Shown here: in pieces, positions 33,301 through 46,149 of the stretch
Layout: each line of letters starts with the position of its first letter
Numbering within the stretch: position 1 is the stretch's first letter
From: Marchantia polymorpha subsp. ruderalis
Lineage: Eukaryota; Streptophyta; Marchantiopsida; Marchantiales; Marchantiaceae
DNA: 64,000 nt
NCBI GenBank assembly: GCA_037833965.1
Contig: AP031358.1
Location: 21,894,001 to 21,958,000, forward strand
Reading direction: 5' to 3'
Notes under the pieces: generated by a model
The model's database searches: none
The model's input: the letters and a program-made list of their open reading frames with translations, nothing else
What the model was told of the DNA's origin: nothing
Translations under genes and position numbers: made by a program

Positions 33301-36300
33301 TAAGAGTTTGATACCAAGTTCTAAACGTTTACTTCAACCCTTAGAATGCATTTTTCAATGAGATTCCGATCCACGTAAATTTATGTAACCATCAAGTAAA
33401 TCAATATAGATTTACTCTTCCAGATCTCCGTCTAAGAAAAATGTTTTGAAAATAATTTGTTTCAATCTCGACCTTAGGAGCTAGTTAATCGGTATATGAT
33501 TTCTGAGATTTTAAGAAAATATGATTCGCAAATGACTATGGCTCTAACCGTGGCCTTTGACCATCCACCTAGGTTTGTAGATCGAAACATCTCTAGTGAC
33601 TACTCTCTTCACTTACTCTCCGTGTATGTCTTTGAGTCACTTCTTCTAGTTCAGGCTACTCGCTGGCTCAACATATAAAGAAGCTCATCATACTCAATAA
33701 AAAATTGAATATTTTCATTGTATTAAAATTTCAATTGGCACAAGTAACCTCTATAATATTTTCCAAAGTCTTGAAGATGCACTAATCTTCTAAGAACAAA
33801 TTCATGAGTTTATGAAATAATGACTCAACAAGTATGATGAGTGTGTTACAGGCTTCAATGTCATACTAAAATACTGTGAAAATGTATAAACTTTTGACAT
33901 CAAGTAACCTATATACCTCATGTTATACGTCTACGTCATTAGAATTCACCTGCTTCTCAATTCATGATTGGCTGCCATCTGGAGTTTTCCAAAATTAGCA
34001 CATGAGTGGGATGATGATTCACCTCTATCATCATCCCATTGATGAAATAAGCAATAACAAAATTACAATTTAACCTCATAACCTCTTCAACCTCAAAATT
34101 CCATGCAAGTTCCCATTGAGCATATGTGAGAATGTTAGTCTTCATATTCTATGAAGTTCACTAGCCGATTCACTACCCGTAACCTTTTGATAGTTTTAGC
34201 CTATTTCGAGAGTTGATTAGGCTATGGTGTATATATGCTAGACATGTATCACCAATAATGTATGATGCTCATATTGAATCCCATGGATTCTGACTTGTTA
34301 CCACAGCCCTCAACCTCGGGTAGACTGTGAGTCGTAGCTTTAAAGTCAGAACTCTCTTGATATCATAAATCACCCTTAAACTATGACCAACTTGAGATTC
34401 AGGTGGACTGTAAACTACTCATTTCCAACAATCCAACACTAAAAAAGGTGTGATGGGTGTAGGAGGGAACGATCACTTGCATGGTGTGTACTACAAATTG
34501 TGTTCTTTACAGTGGAATTGGTAATATGGGCAGATATCATGGCTAAAATATGTTTTTACCTCTTCAGCGTGTTTTTTCATCGCAATTTGCACCGCTAGCT
34601 CTGCCTGTGCACGCAGATGGTTCATCTTCATCAACTCGTTCATTTCCTCTGCGCCCTTTGAGCTGGGAAGTACAACATGAAAAATCATATAAGTGTTTCA
34701 AGCAGCAGGTATATCAACTATGTTCCGCTCGAGTTGATCAGACCACAAATCTATTATGATAAAGGCACAGATTCTACGATGCACCTTCAACTTCTTCTTG
34801 TCTAGTCGACCATGGAACCATGAAAATGTCATGTTCTTTGTTTAAGTTCTGTACCTGTCGATCTCTTTATAGCAAAGAGTCCTTTCTTTCACAACCTCGT
34901 GTTCTGCATCGAGGATCATTCGTTCTAGATCTTTCTGCATAGTGAATCAACAACCGAATTAGCTGAGGTTCAGCATCCTTTTGCAATTTCGACAAGTTTT
35001 AATCAGAATGGTTTATATGTGAAATGGTACGAAAGCTTGAACCCGATTGACCCAGATGAATTCAGCCTCACAAGAACCACCTCCACGATAACCTACAATA
35101 TCACAAAAAAAAACTACGCAACTATGCATACAAATAAATTCAGATATATTTGCCATATTTGAGGAGCACTTGCACCGAACAATTGAATATATTGAAGGAA
35201 ATTGAATACATGCACAATTGATTATTATTTGCATGATGAGAATTCTATGCAAACACAGTACTCATGAACGATTTGGACTCTTACATTTGTGTCCATTTCT
35301 TTGAAAAGCGCCTTTTGTAAAGCATCGAGCTGATGCTTCTTCCTTTGAACTCGAAGCTTGTTTTCTGCAAACTCTTCAGCAACCTGATGAATCGATTCAT
35401 CTCGTGCATGAATAGCCTCAACCGTAGTTTCCCACATCCTTATTACTTTCTGTCTTTGCAAATGTAGCTCCCTATATCACCAACACCACAATGAAATGGA
35501 CCTTCATGTTCAAAAGGAAGTTCACTTATCGTCAAGGTGGCAACAGCCCTCGGGATTTACGCACGTCATATAGAAATTCAACCATTAAAAACTCGTGGCA
35601 GAGGTGAAAAGTTACATTTCTAAAGAAGTCGTAAAGTAAACTGACCTGAAGAGAATTGCAGTTTTGTCAAGTTGAATTTGGTACGACTGAGTTTCGGTCA
35701 CTTCTGCATCAAGTGCCTGTTGCAAGTTACTCAATTCTGTGGCTGCCTTCACCTCTTCTTGTTGAAGCTCATAAATACGAACATCATCACTCTTAGTATA
35801 CTTCTCCATGGCAATATTGTCTTCATCCTTCTGCTTTGCAGCTTGAGCCCATTGTTCCAGTTCTTCCTGCTCTGATCCCCCGGACGGCCACGATTAGGAT
35901 GACAAACAATACGGTCGGTAATCCGGGAGGAATCCATTATCAGAAGTTGATTATTTAGTTGGCATTTCCTTAAATCGAAGGTACGCTGATTAACACAACC
36001 CTTTTTCAAATTTATGAACAAGCTCAAGTTGTGACCAAGACATGGACACATTAGCAATCTGAAACATTCCAATTCTCCTAAATCAAAATTCACTAAGCAC
36101 AACGTATATCATGGTATTTTTTCCGGAAAGTCTCACAATACAATATATTCTCTTAGTACACGATATTCTCTCGAGTTAAAGTTATTGGAATAGTGAAAGG
36201 TCGTAAGAGAATGAAAGCTTTGTCGAACGGGCAATTTTGAGAAGTCCATGCACCTGGTTCCAGTGCATGAGCAGTCGAAACTGGTCCATCTTTTCATTAG

Positions 36301-39231
36301 CTTGGAATATTGAGGTTCGAAACTGGCGAAGTCGATTTGCGATTTCTTCTGCTTCTTTCGCCATCTTGACCATTTCTGCCTTCAGCCGTTAAGACACGCA
36401 TCAGTACAGTAAACCTGGATCTTCTTTACAAGAAATTGATCAAAGCTATAAAAGGATGTCAAGGGCGAAAACAAAGTCGTGGAAGGGAAATGAGGCAATT
36501 GTGCCTTTCAATAGTGTGTTAGGTAATTGGCACAGGTTAGAAGATCTTTATATAAGGACTACAAGCAGAGTAGATGTGATGGCATTCTAGTTTCTAATCG
36601 TAGAAGTTCTGAGCGTCGAGTTTCAATTTTTTGTTACCAGATTCTTTTTGGGTTTGCATCTACTTATAAACTAGAATATATACATACAGCACTCTTATTT
36701 TCGTACAGTTGAGCACTATCATCATCTTTTATCAAAAGTTTGTCTCTGGAGAGACTTGATTTGATTAGATGAGATAATATCGTAAGTTGAACAGTAGATC
36801 CCAAGAAGATTATGTTCACCTTGTTTTTTCTTGTCAGTTATTCATAAAGGTAAAGTTTATTTCTTTGAGATGGAATAATACGATCTTAGCTCAAGAAATG
36901 TCCTAAGTGTGATCAAACATCCACAAGTTTTCTCATATGCTATTCCAGCCATATGCCTAGCTCAACAGTAAACGAAAATTACACTACAGATAGATTCGAT
37001 CTATTATTGACAAAGCAAAGTCGTTAGTTCCTTACTCCCAATTGATTGCATAGTCATTTCGTGGATACGCTTATCCAGCTTGCACAAGGATAATGGTTAA
37101 GCATACATACATGGATACATTATGTACGATGATATAGAACTCCAAAAATTACACACTGGATAATCCCATGGGCCTCTTTACACGATTCAATGTAAAAAAT
37201 ATGTTTGCTACGCCTTTTCATTTTGCATCTATGGCCATTGAATTAAGTATGATCGTTTTGTTAAATATTATCTTTCACTGAATATATCAATAGCTATAAC
37301 AAGCGATGCTTCAAATTATTTACCTTTACAGCGCAGTGGTTCTTTGTGGAAAAAATTCCAATACAAGTAATAGAGAAGGTCCAACAAGCAAGTGAGTATT
37401 TCATGATTCAGACATTTTGGAAATAAACGTAAGAATTGTTTTGCAGTCCCACCTTGAGATGGAAAATGCAACGGTGAAGTGAGTTAAGAAAGCACATGGT
37501 GGCGAATAAGAGGAGCTAGTGAATATATATATTATGATAACTTCAATTTCTGCAGAAGGTGGAAACTGACCTTCAGACGACCTGTCTCGAAACTTGACAT
37601 TTTGAAGAGATGCTCTTCCGTGGCAATTTCCCTTCTCTTTGCTTCATGTCTTGATTGTGAGAAAACAATTTCTTGTTGGACTCGCTTCATATGTTCTTCC
37701 ATGATAGCTGCCCTGTCATCTTGCTCTTCCACGGCTTCCTGGTTCCCTTCTGTTAGTTAGATCATAATTAGGAAAAGGCAAACGTGGTGTTTTGAGTTCA
37801 TAACCCCGGTCTCTCGTGGAGCCAAGAAAACACTTGACATGAACAGCTCTCAATCATCCTGGTCGACTCCATGATTGGTTTAGAAGCACACTCACACGAG
37901 TGACTATCCATGCCCTTATTTTACTCCCTCCAAGGGTTTCCACCATTGAGTACAGTAACAACGGAAGGATATCATGATTTTCTTCTCTGGGAGGTTTCAT
38001 GACCAGGGCTAAAGTTCATAGTGGACTAATGTTTGACCACATCCTGAAAGACTAAGCATGATGATGGTCGAGTAAGATGGTCGAGTACCTCTGCTCTCTT
38101 GAGAGCAATTTCAGCTTCAAGAACCGTGTCATGGAGTATGATGTTTTCTTCATTGGCAAAAGCTGGTAAGTATTTTGAGTTGATGGCTTTGAGAAGTAAG
38201 AGCTCCTTGACGGCCTTTTCCTTCTCATCGCTTTTCTCAGATTCGTCATCCTTGGCTTCCTGCTTCCATCCATATCAAATAACATCAGTGTAAGTATGCT
38301 CAAGCTGTCAAGCTTGAGGTGCATTTAACGACTTGTTTAAGATATGAGACATGTGACTTCTAGTGAGGATGGAAGACAACGAGAACACTCAATCTGTATT
38401 GACAGAAGATTGGTTGGAACCGCGTGTATTCAAAGCTTTAGGCACGCCAGAAATATACAGTGGAAGTAGAAAGTAAAATGGTGGGAAGGATAAGGATGGG
38501 AAGACCAGAATTGGGAGTCAGAATCGGGAGACGTAAAGATGACATACTGCATTACCACTCCAATCGTAGTCGTCAGGTGACTCCCGATACACTTCTTGTC
38601 GTGTTGACTGCAGACCTTCATCTCTAGAAGGATACTGTTCGGACTCGGCTTCAAGAGAAGCAGATTCGGAAGGACCAAGATTGTAACCTCCTCCTTGTTT
38701 CAAAAATATTGAAAAGTCGCTCTCAGTCTGTTCTCCAATGCCTGTCCTCAAGAACCTTGCAAAGTCGTCTTCGCCTGCGATTCTATCCAGTGACTCCTCA
38801 GGATGTTGATAATAAGCGTCTTGCAGAGAACTGTCCCCATCCCCTACCGAAGAAACCTCAATTTGCTCCAATTTAGCACCTGACATGGTAGCAATAGCTT
38901 TCACCCGTTCTCTTGGATCGCTTCCAGCTGGAGAACCACTCCCCCGAAGGTATCCTGGAAGACTGTCTTCACTTTGGTCTCCAGCATGACTTCGAGGTGG
39001 AGAACCACTTTCTCTTAAAAATTCTGCAAAATCGGATTGGCCTAAGAACTCGTCTGCCAACGAAACGGCATCGGAGGACGTTTCTTGTGCGTGGGGGCTA
39101 CCACCTTTTTCCATTGTTGACTTTTCGGAATCAGCCTCTCCAGACCGCTGTACAGGAGTTGGATGCTTTGGTGAATCTCCTGTGTCCTCCTCGCTGAAAC
39201 TTAAACTCGTATCTCCTTCTGAAGAGGCCAT
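27328..39231 (-). CDS. CCDC39: CCDC39/FAP59 ortholog, axonemal 96-nm ruler coiled-coil protein
   Basis: In animals and Chlamydomonas this protein, with CCDC40/FAP172, sets the 96-nm repeat of cilia and positions radial spokes, inner dynein arms and the nexin-dynein complex; in plants it can only serve flagellated sperm. Exons on the minus strand: 39231-38548, 38259-38089, 37738-37571, 36379-36254, 35866-35646, 35471-35285, 34934-34855, 34662-34560, 31951-31717, 31332-31067, about 30781-30601, 29866-29773, 29485-29313, 29007-28861, 28543-28352, 28175-27994, 27646-27328. All have GT-AG borders and fitting phases except exon 10 to 11 (a micro-exon may be missed). The product is about 1175 residues against 941 in humans, and nearly all coiled coil. 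Family marks: ANEEN in exon 2, MHWNQ in exon 4, YYVIKAAQ in exon 14, AGLKLP and a Ser-rich tail in exon 17. A 228-residue acidic N-terminal extension carries FxxFLR repeats. Confidence 0.93.
32021..34450 (-). mobile_element. Eroded Ty1/copia element inside CCDC39 intron 8
   Basis: Minus-strand fragments with stops match copia pol in order: YKPRWMVKGH (about 33570), KTFFLDGDLEE then a stop then IYIDLLDGY (about 33370-33450), KIKLGRN-like and LQSLYYSIK pieces (about 33120-33260), and GGAISWWSKQQKSMA (about 32800-32850) of RNase H. The YVDD block appears deleted. Blocks near 32021-32110 and 34242-34330 share ACATGTATCACCAAT and further matches in direct orientation, and may be the decayed LTRs. 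The element fills nearly the whole 2.6-kb intron. Exact ends are uncertain. Confidence 0.7.
32558..32585. repeat. (TA)n microsatellite
   Basis: Uninterrupted TA run inside the copia relic of intron 8. Confidence 0.9.
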
Positions 39232-41523
39232 GACAACGATGTTCGCTAAATCAATCTACGATCACTAATCTCTATTCTTGAAATGCCACAGTCAGAAGCT
39301 GTCCATCGTCTTTTTGAGTGATGCTTCTGCACTGCAGTCAGGTTTCCACCCGTTTCCCATCGAATGCGGCTCACAAATCCATCCAATAGAAAGTAACATC
39401 AAGGACCTGCTCATTCACTTCGCTGAAGTTCCAATCCAATTTTCATCGAGGAACACATTCACTGAGCCTTGAATCATATGCTTCACTTGAACGGCGGGTT
39501 GACGCTATCAAAAGCAATTTCACAGATGCAGGTAGTTGTCGAGAATCCTGACCAGAGTATTGGGTCGTTCGTACTAAGCTGCTTTTGTACTCAGGAGTGC
39601 AGCATGGCGTGCTCGTTGGACCAGCTAACGGAAAGTAATGGTTATCCTGCCCTGCAATAATCGGCAAATATCTCCACATTTGCCGTCTCTATCTCCTAGG
39701 TGTGAAACGTGTTACCAGCTTATCTGACTTATTCTCATGGTTACCCGCGTTGCTGCCGTTGTTCAAGGTCCTGATATCATCTCATTCTGGCGCCGAGCTG
39801 GTTCGTGGGCTAGCCCGGCTTCAATATTGGACAGAATGAGCCTCATCTTGTGAACGCGATTGTATACCAGAATTCGAAATCTTTTCTAGTTCAGAGTACT
39901 CTACATTGGTGCTGGAGTTTGCCGCTTCGATACACCCAAGTTGAAGCCTTTAACAGAAGTTTATGAGATCCCCATTGATATTTTGCATGACAATGTCGTA
40001 TTGCGGTAACATTCTTGAGAGAAAGTGTTGCCAAGCCTGAAATCTCTTCAGTTCCCTCAAAACCACGCTGTCACTGGACATTCCCGAGCCCCCTCTCACA
40101 TTGACGTGCGCACTGTAGTCCTACACAATTCCTCCCTACAATCTTCGGATGCTCGTAGCCTGTAAGTTCTCAGAACTTTTCGGATATCTAGAACCGCTCT
40201 CACCGATTGTCGACGCCACATATTGCTACAATTCCGCACTTTCAGCTTAATGACGATGGTCAACGACTGTGCTTGCTTGAATTTCCAGCTTATAAATACA
40301 GTATTCTCATAGAACGCATTCACTGTGCCCATTCATATATGACGAGACGATCGAGTACTGGAATTCTAATGTGCAATCTGACACTGACACAAGGACTATC
40401 TGAAGTGACAAAATATTGTGCAGCAATCTGTCCCCAAGGCGTTACGGATGTGTGGGCGATACGGGCTCCTGGGTTGCGTATCACCTGCGCACAGAGATCG
40501 TTGGAACAAGATTTGACCTGGTTCACGACCATTCACGCGCTAGACGTCACGCATGTCAGGGCTGTGGCCGTGGTCTTGTGAAGTTGGAGCTACACTAGTG
40601 AGACGCTGTAATGTTCCTCCACAAGTGATCTAGCGCTGCATGATGTAACAGGAATTTCATTAGAACGACCTCAAACTCGAGGGCCGGGGCAAAACAGAGA
40701 TTTACTCCCTCGTGTCCCCAACGAGCTCAGAGAGATCTCTGTCATCCCCTGAGTTTGAGGGTTTGCTACCTCGTACCCCTCCCAGGTGTCGGATGGCATC
40801 GACCTGAAAACGATAATTGAACCTTGTCCAGAGGAGGAGTGTAGAGAAGACGAGGCAAATCCCCATGAAATACTGGAGACGCTCAATGGACATTGGACTT
40901 TATCAGTGAACCTTCGATAAATGACGAAGACTCTAGCGGACAAAGTAACAATTCCATGACGTGGGGTACGAGGGAGATAATTGGGTACGTCTCGTAAGGA
41001 AGAGTAAATAATGCCACGACTGAGACATGCTTTATAAAAAATGCTCAAGTCGTCATCAGAGTCATTATCAGCAGAGAATGGCCATTATTACATCGTCCAA
41101 ATGATGGAAGACTGAAGTGACGAGGGGACAACATGTACAGGAGTAGTAGGTAGAAATACGTGAAGGTTTGAATGAATGACTGAGAGAGCCCTGAGCGTTC
41201 AGTCTGTCCAGCCTGGTCAACACAATAAATGGCCTCGTTCTTTTACCTTCTCCTTCCACTGCATGCAAGTAATCTTCACAGACAGCATGATCACAAGGAC
41301 ATTCGTGGCTTCCGAGACTTCATGTCATTCTCTTTCCCAACGAATGATACAAGACTTCACTGTCTGCACGACGAAGGAAGACGCCTCCATCGATGTGATC
41401 GTCTAACTCGTGGTTACCTGGTTTCTTGGCAAGTTTCCTCGATAAGGGTCGAATTTATAGGTTAGAGATATGCCCTCTCTGGCAACGTCAGGCATTCGTT
41501 TAGAACGAGACTCTACTTCCGAT

Positions 41524-41553
41524 GACTTTGTTGGACTTTGTTGGACTTTGTTG
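41524..41553 (+). repeat. Three tandem copies of GACTTTGTTG
   Basis: Three perfect 10-bp units in direct succession. Confidence 0.9.
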
Positions 41554-44155
41554 GAAACATGCCCTAATGAGTCGAGGTAGCTATCTGGAACACGTCTCGC
41601 TGATCAGATCACAGGCCCTATGAGATGCGAGCTTCAAAAGGCAATTGTTCGTGTGCTCGTCGATGTCTCAGGCGAAAGAAACCGCGCGTGGAATGTCCTA
41701 AGAATTCGCTTACGTTCCCGAACTCTTGTCGATAGTTTTAGAGAGGACACAATTTTCCTCCGGAACCGCAAAAATGCATGATGCGGCGCCGGAGAGCATG
41801 TATGAAGTGACGATTACGGGCCACAAAAACTATCATATTACAGATTTCTGAAGGTTCATGTCCCGTCAAGCGTAGCACAATGAAGTTCAAAAGTCAGTTT
41901 TAGGATAGAATGTATTTCTCGGAGAAATCACCGGCCGATAGCTTTACCGAACAAGTAACAGAACATTGAATTAAAACCCACGGTCTTTTCTTCCGGAGAA
42001 TTTTTCTATTCAAACGGAGAAAAGAGGCGCCACAAGAACAAGAAACTACAGATCGCAGACCTGTCAGAGAGGCCACATCTCAATCAATCTGTCTCCTGTC
42101 GAGGCACACGACGCAAGAAACGTGAAGGAGATGCACTTCTTGCCTCGACCGTTCGCGCGAACCGAACGAGATGATGGCAACGACCACGTCGAGACAAAAG
42201 CCGCCGGAACGGTCATTATGGCGCAGGGCCTTTTCGCCGAGGGACAGATTGTAGCAACAGAACTAGATGCCCGCCACTTTTGGCGGCGTCGGGTCCGGAT
42301 TTAGAGAGAAGCCGGGGCTGCATTTGACGGCGGCAGTCGGTCGTTGATGATGTGGAGGAAAAGACCTAGAGTTACCTGGCGTCACTGTGGTTGGGAGGTT
42401 TTCACGGTGGAGCTACTTTGGCGGACATCTCCTTACTGAGGCATGGTACGGGGTTTCAACTTTACTTCGCTGCGGACGTGGTACTGTGGTTGATTAACGC
42501 AGTAGTGCTCGTTTTGATTTACCATGTTGATGTCTAAAAAATAATACAATAAAAAAGATAAAACAATACCTTCTTCTTCTTTTTCTTGATATTTAACGTG
42601 GGTTAAAGATGTGATTAGTGTTAATGATTTCTTTACGTGCTGATTTCACCGGTTACCTAAAGAGCAAGAGGGTTCATATACTACATGATGCTATGGTCGC
42701 ACGATGATTTCATAGGAGAAATGTACATTAGTCTGGGATGAAGAATAATTAACCCAACCTGAGGGATAACTACCCGCTCCCTTTATGATCCCGATACAAA
42801 TACAAGGCAATGGTGGAAACAACTTGTATATGTGTTTACATTCTTATTTTCGCTGAGGGTTTCCGAATGTGCAGTTTCAATGGACTCAAATAACCATTGC
42901 TCATTGCTCAGTACTCTTACTTTTTGGTTGCATCTACTTTCTGAGTATAAAAGAGTCATAGCTCTTTGGGTTTGACAAGGAAGATTCTGACTTGTTAGGG
43001 TAACATTATTTTCGAGATCTACAGTCACACTCACAAGGTATCTATCTCAATTATGAAAGAGCTCGTACTACAAATTTGATGGATGTTGACGAATGTTGAC
43101 TTCGTTTCTATAGTCGAGAGTGTCTCTTGGCATATGAGAGATTTTTGAAATTATTATTTAGATTTTGATGATTGAGGGCGAACAAAGTTGTGATGTGCTG
43201 TCAATTTGTGACCAGCTATAGCTAAAGCTTTCGAGGATATGACGTGAGATTCCCCACCCGATATACTCGGATGACGTTGGTGTTTCTCCAGTGACATCTA
43301 CAAGAGGCTCAATCTCTGAGTATGTTCAGATGCAACTCCCTTCTTTCTTAGTCCCCTTCATGTCGCCAAATGTTAGAGTGATAATGACCAATGATCCAAT
43401 CCTTGGAAACAGGCATGAATGATTTTTATCCTCGGGGCGATGTTCCTATCCCTAGTTTCCATGTGTATAAGAGCCAGAGCTTTTCTTGTGTCCTGGATTG
43501 GAAGAATCCGGCGAGAGAAAGCATAGATGGGTCCCACTTTTCATGAGCAACACTACGTTGAAAATATGAGCCGAATCCATGGCTCAATTATTCTCATGTA
43601 CATTACGTCACCCCTTTTCTTATGGGGAATGCATGGAATTTTCAAGGCACTATCTCCATCGGATCAGTGACAGGAAAAGGGAAAGTAGATTAGTCTACGG
43701 GGCCTTTGACTTCTGATTTTCTACCTACCGGCATTGCGCAGTGTGACTTCTCTTGAACGGTTCGTTGATGAGTTTAATGGTAACACAAATCAAGAGTTAA
43801 TTACAATAACCATAAATCATTTCAGGCATTTTAATAAATGACGAGATGAAGCTAAAATAAGTTTTATCTCGTCATACATTAATGTCTTCAACTCTTTCTT
43901 GAGAGAAGAGATATCTTAGAGTTTATTGGGGAAGTTAATTTGATCTAAGACATATACAGTGACTCCACTATATAGAAAATTAGTGTCACAAAACTTGAGC
44001 TTCAATTCTCTGCCGAATGTTGAATCCCACAACTTACTGCCAGAATAGTACGGTATGGAACATCGTACTCGGAGTGTGTTACACGAGCTCCAGCAAGGAT
44101 GGAAGACTTGAGAAGAAAAATCCCGGGGGTACTATGGAGCATTCTCAAGAAATTG

Positions 44156-44226
44156 TCAACCCTTTGGTCAACATTGTTCAGCTCCAGTACACCAACTGTG
44201 CTAAACAATGTTGACCAAAGAGTTGA
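44156..44226 (-). repeat. 27-bp stem hairpin, fully paired on the minus-strand transcript
   Basis: Arms 44156-44182 and 44200-44226 enclose a 17-nt loop. 25 of 27 positions pair perfectly; the two exceptions are C/A on the plus strand and become G:U wobbles in a minus-strand RNA. The arms contain TTGACC (W-box core). The hairpin could be a small-RNA precursor or the remnant of a tiny foldback transposon. No host gene surrounds it. Confidence 0.8.
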
Positions 44227-45989
44227 AGCTTACTTCGTCGTTCTTACTTGTTGGAGCTCGACTACACATCCTTCAATCGACCGATGTCCCTTCATTTGTC
44301 ATGACAGTCACACGATACATGCGTTACAATCATCAACAGCTAAATACAGTAGATCAAATAGATCTATGATGCGGAGAAAGCAAAGCAAATGAGGACGTGG
44401 ACATGTTCACAGCTGCTGACACAGGCTTGGTGTACAGCTACTGCACTTATTACAAGCTCATTCAACTCCTTCGAGAAACGCCAGAAGAGTACATTATTAA
44501 CCTCATTCGTCCACGTAAAATTTTGTGGACGCAATTAAATAAAGACTGAATATCCCAATGAAGCGCTACAAGGACCACACCAAACGAGTAATATCCATCT
44601 TTGGGGAGATCACCAGGCTGCTTTGGAACTTTATCAAGTCCTAACCCGTCCATTTCACTTCGCTACATTGCTCTCTCTTACTAATTTCAAACCAATTGCT
44701 TAGTTGATATCTTTGAACTTTTTTGCATACAAGTATTTTAGGCTCAATAGGTAGGCATAAAATTATGGAAATTGAACTTTGAGATAATGAGCATAGAACG
44801 TAGTTTCATAAATATTTATATTAAATTTAGTACAAGCCAAGACAACAAAAGATCTTATATACGTTTTTTACTATGAAAAAAATCGTTGTTTGTGCAAGTT
44901 CTTGTATCATGCTTAATTCCCACATAGAAACCGGGATAGGAAATCTTGTTGCTGACAAAGTTTTTAAGGCGGGATACTGATGCATTCTCTTACGTCTCGC
45001 GTTATCTCTTGGACAACAATGTCTTACGTTGTAGGCTAAGATTGAAAAGTAAAACATATGAAAGGTTGGCAAAAGCGAAATGTATTTCATGTTTATTTGC
45101 ATACTTGCTGAAAGGCTCGGGGATACGCTCTCTCAGAAAGGAGTATATTATTCTCTTAAAATGCCTGGAGGATGACTTGACATGGAAACATTGAAGCATA
45201 TGTTGAGAAGGTGATGCACTAAAACCAAGTTATTGAAGAAAAAGAGCTATGTCCTACTTATGAGTTCGCAGTCATGACGTAGCTAGTAATGTGTGACTAT
45301 AAGGCTCCATGCTTATGATGACTTGGAACAAACGGAAGAACCCTTCGCTAGTGTTTGTATGCCATTCAGCCGTGCTAAGCTAGAAGATAGGAAAAGATAC
45401 GGATATAAATATATAATAGAAAACAAATGCAGAGAAGAAATGAGGGAAACAAGACAATTTCCCCTTTCAGCCAATCTAAATTATCCAGATTCATTTTCCA
45501 CAGTGTCCTCGAAAATTGAGAATTTCCAATCTCTTTCGAATGTTGGCATTCTAAACCCAAAAAATATTCCAAAAGTTATTTTAAAATAATAATAATCAAC
45601 CATATATTATATTTATCGGAAGACACAGTCCACGAATAAAACAATCTTAATTTTTTCAAAGGCTTTTGCACTCGGAATGCAAAAGATCGAATTCCATCAA
45701 ACATCACAGAGGCACATTAATGTCTGACGAGAGGGGCCGCCGATCCCCATGCCAGGCCAGAAGGTGAAGACAAAGCAAATCGTGTCCAGCACAGTCCTCG
45801 ACAAAGACATGTCCCGGCTCTAGAGCGCAGTAGTACGGTCTCTGGAACCCGTCCACTCTTATATCGACGAAGAAGACGAGTAACGTCCGGTTAGAGCGCG
45901 ATCAAATCGCGATCAAAGAACGATTAGAGAGCGATTAGCGAGGGCTTAGCGAGAGATTACCGAGCACCGAGGGAGGGCGACGGGCGACA

Positions 45990-46103
45990 GGGTGACGTGG
46001 CGGTGCTGTCTCGGCTCTCGAGAAGTGACGGGGCCTTTCCACCGGTTCCCGCTTTGTCGCAGGCCAGTGGCGTAATGACAGCTTCGTCTGTTCTTTCCCG
46101 TAG

Positions 46104-46149
<46 letters not shown>

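Larger units (their letters stand above)
39232..45989. other. Intergenic stretch between CCDC39 and the O-fucosyltransferase gene
   Basis: No recognisable gene. ORFs of 60-125 codons (for example 40207-40581 plus and 40671-41048 minus) overlap each other on both strands and match nothing. The first part holds the CCDC39 promoter and 5' leader, whose start I cannot place. 41.6-42.4 kb is moderately GC-rich. A 10-bp triplet repeat and a 27-bp hairpin are listed separately. Confidence 0.45.

Noticed and set aside
40207-41048. ORFs of 124 (plus) and 125 (minus) codons
   Set aside because: No domain, no splice context, and overlapping ORFs on both strands. Probably chance.
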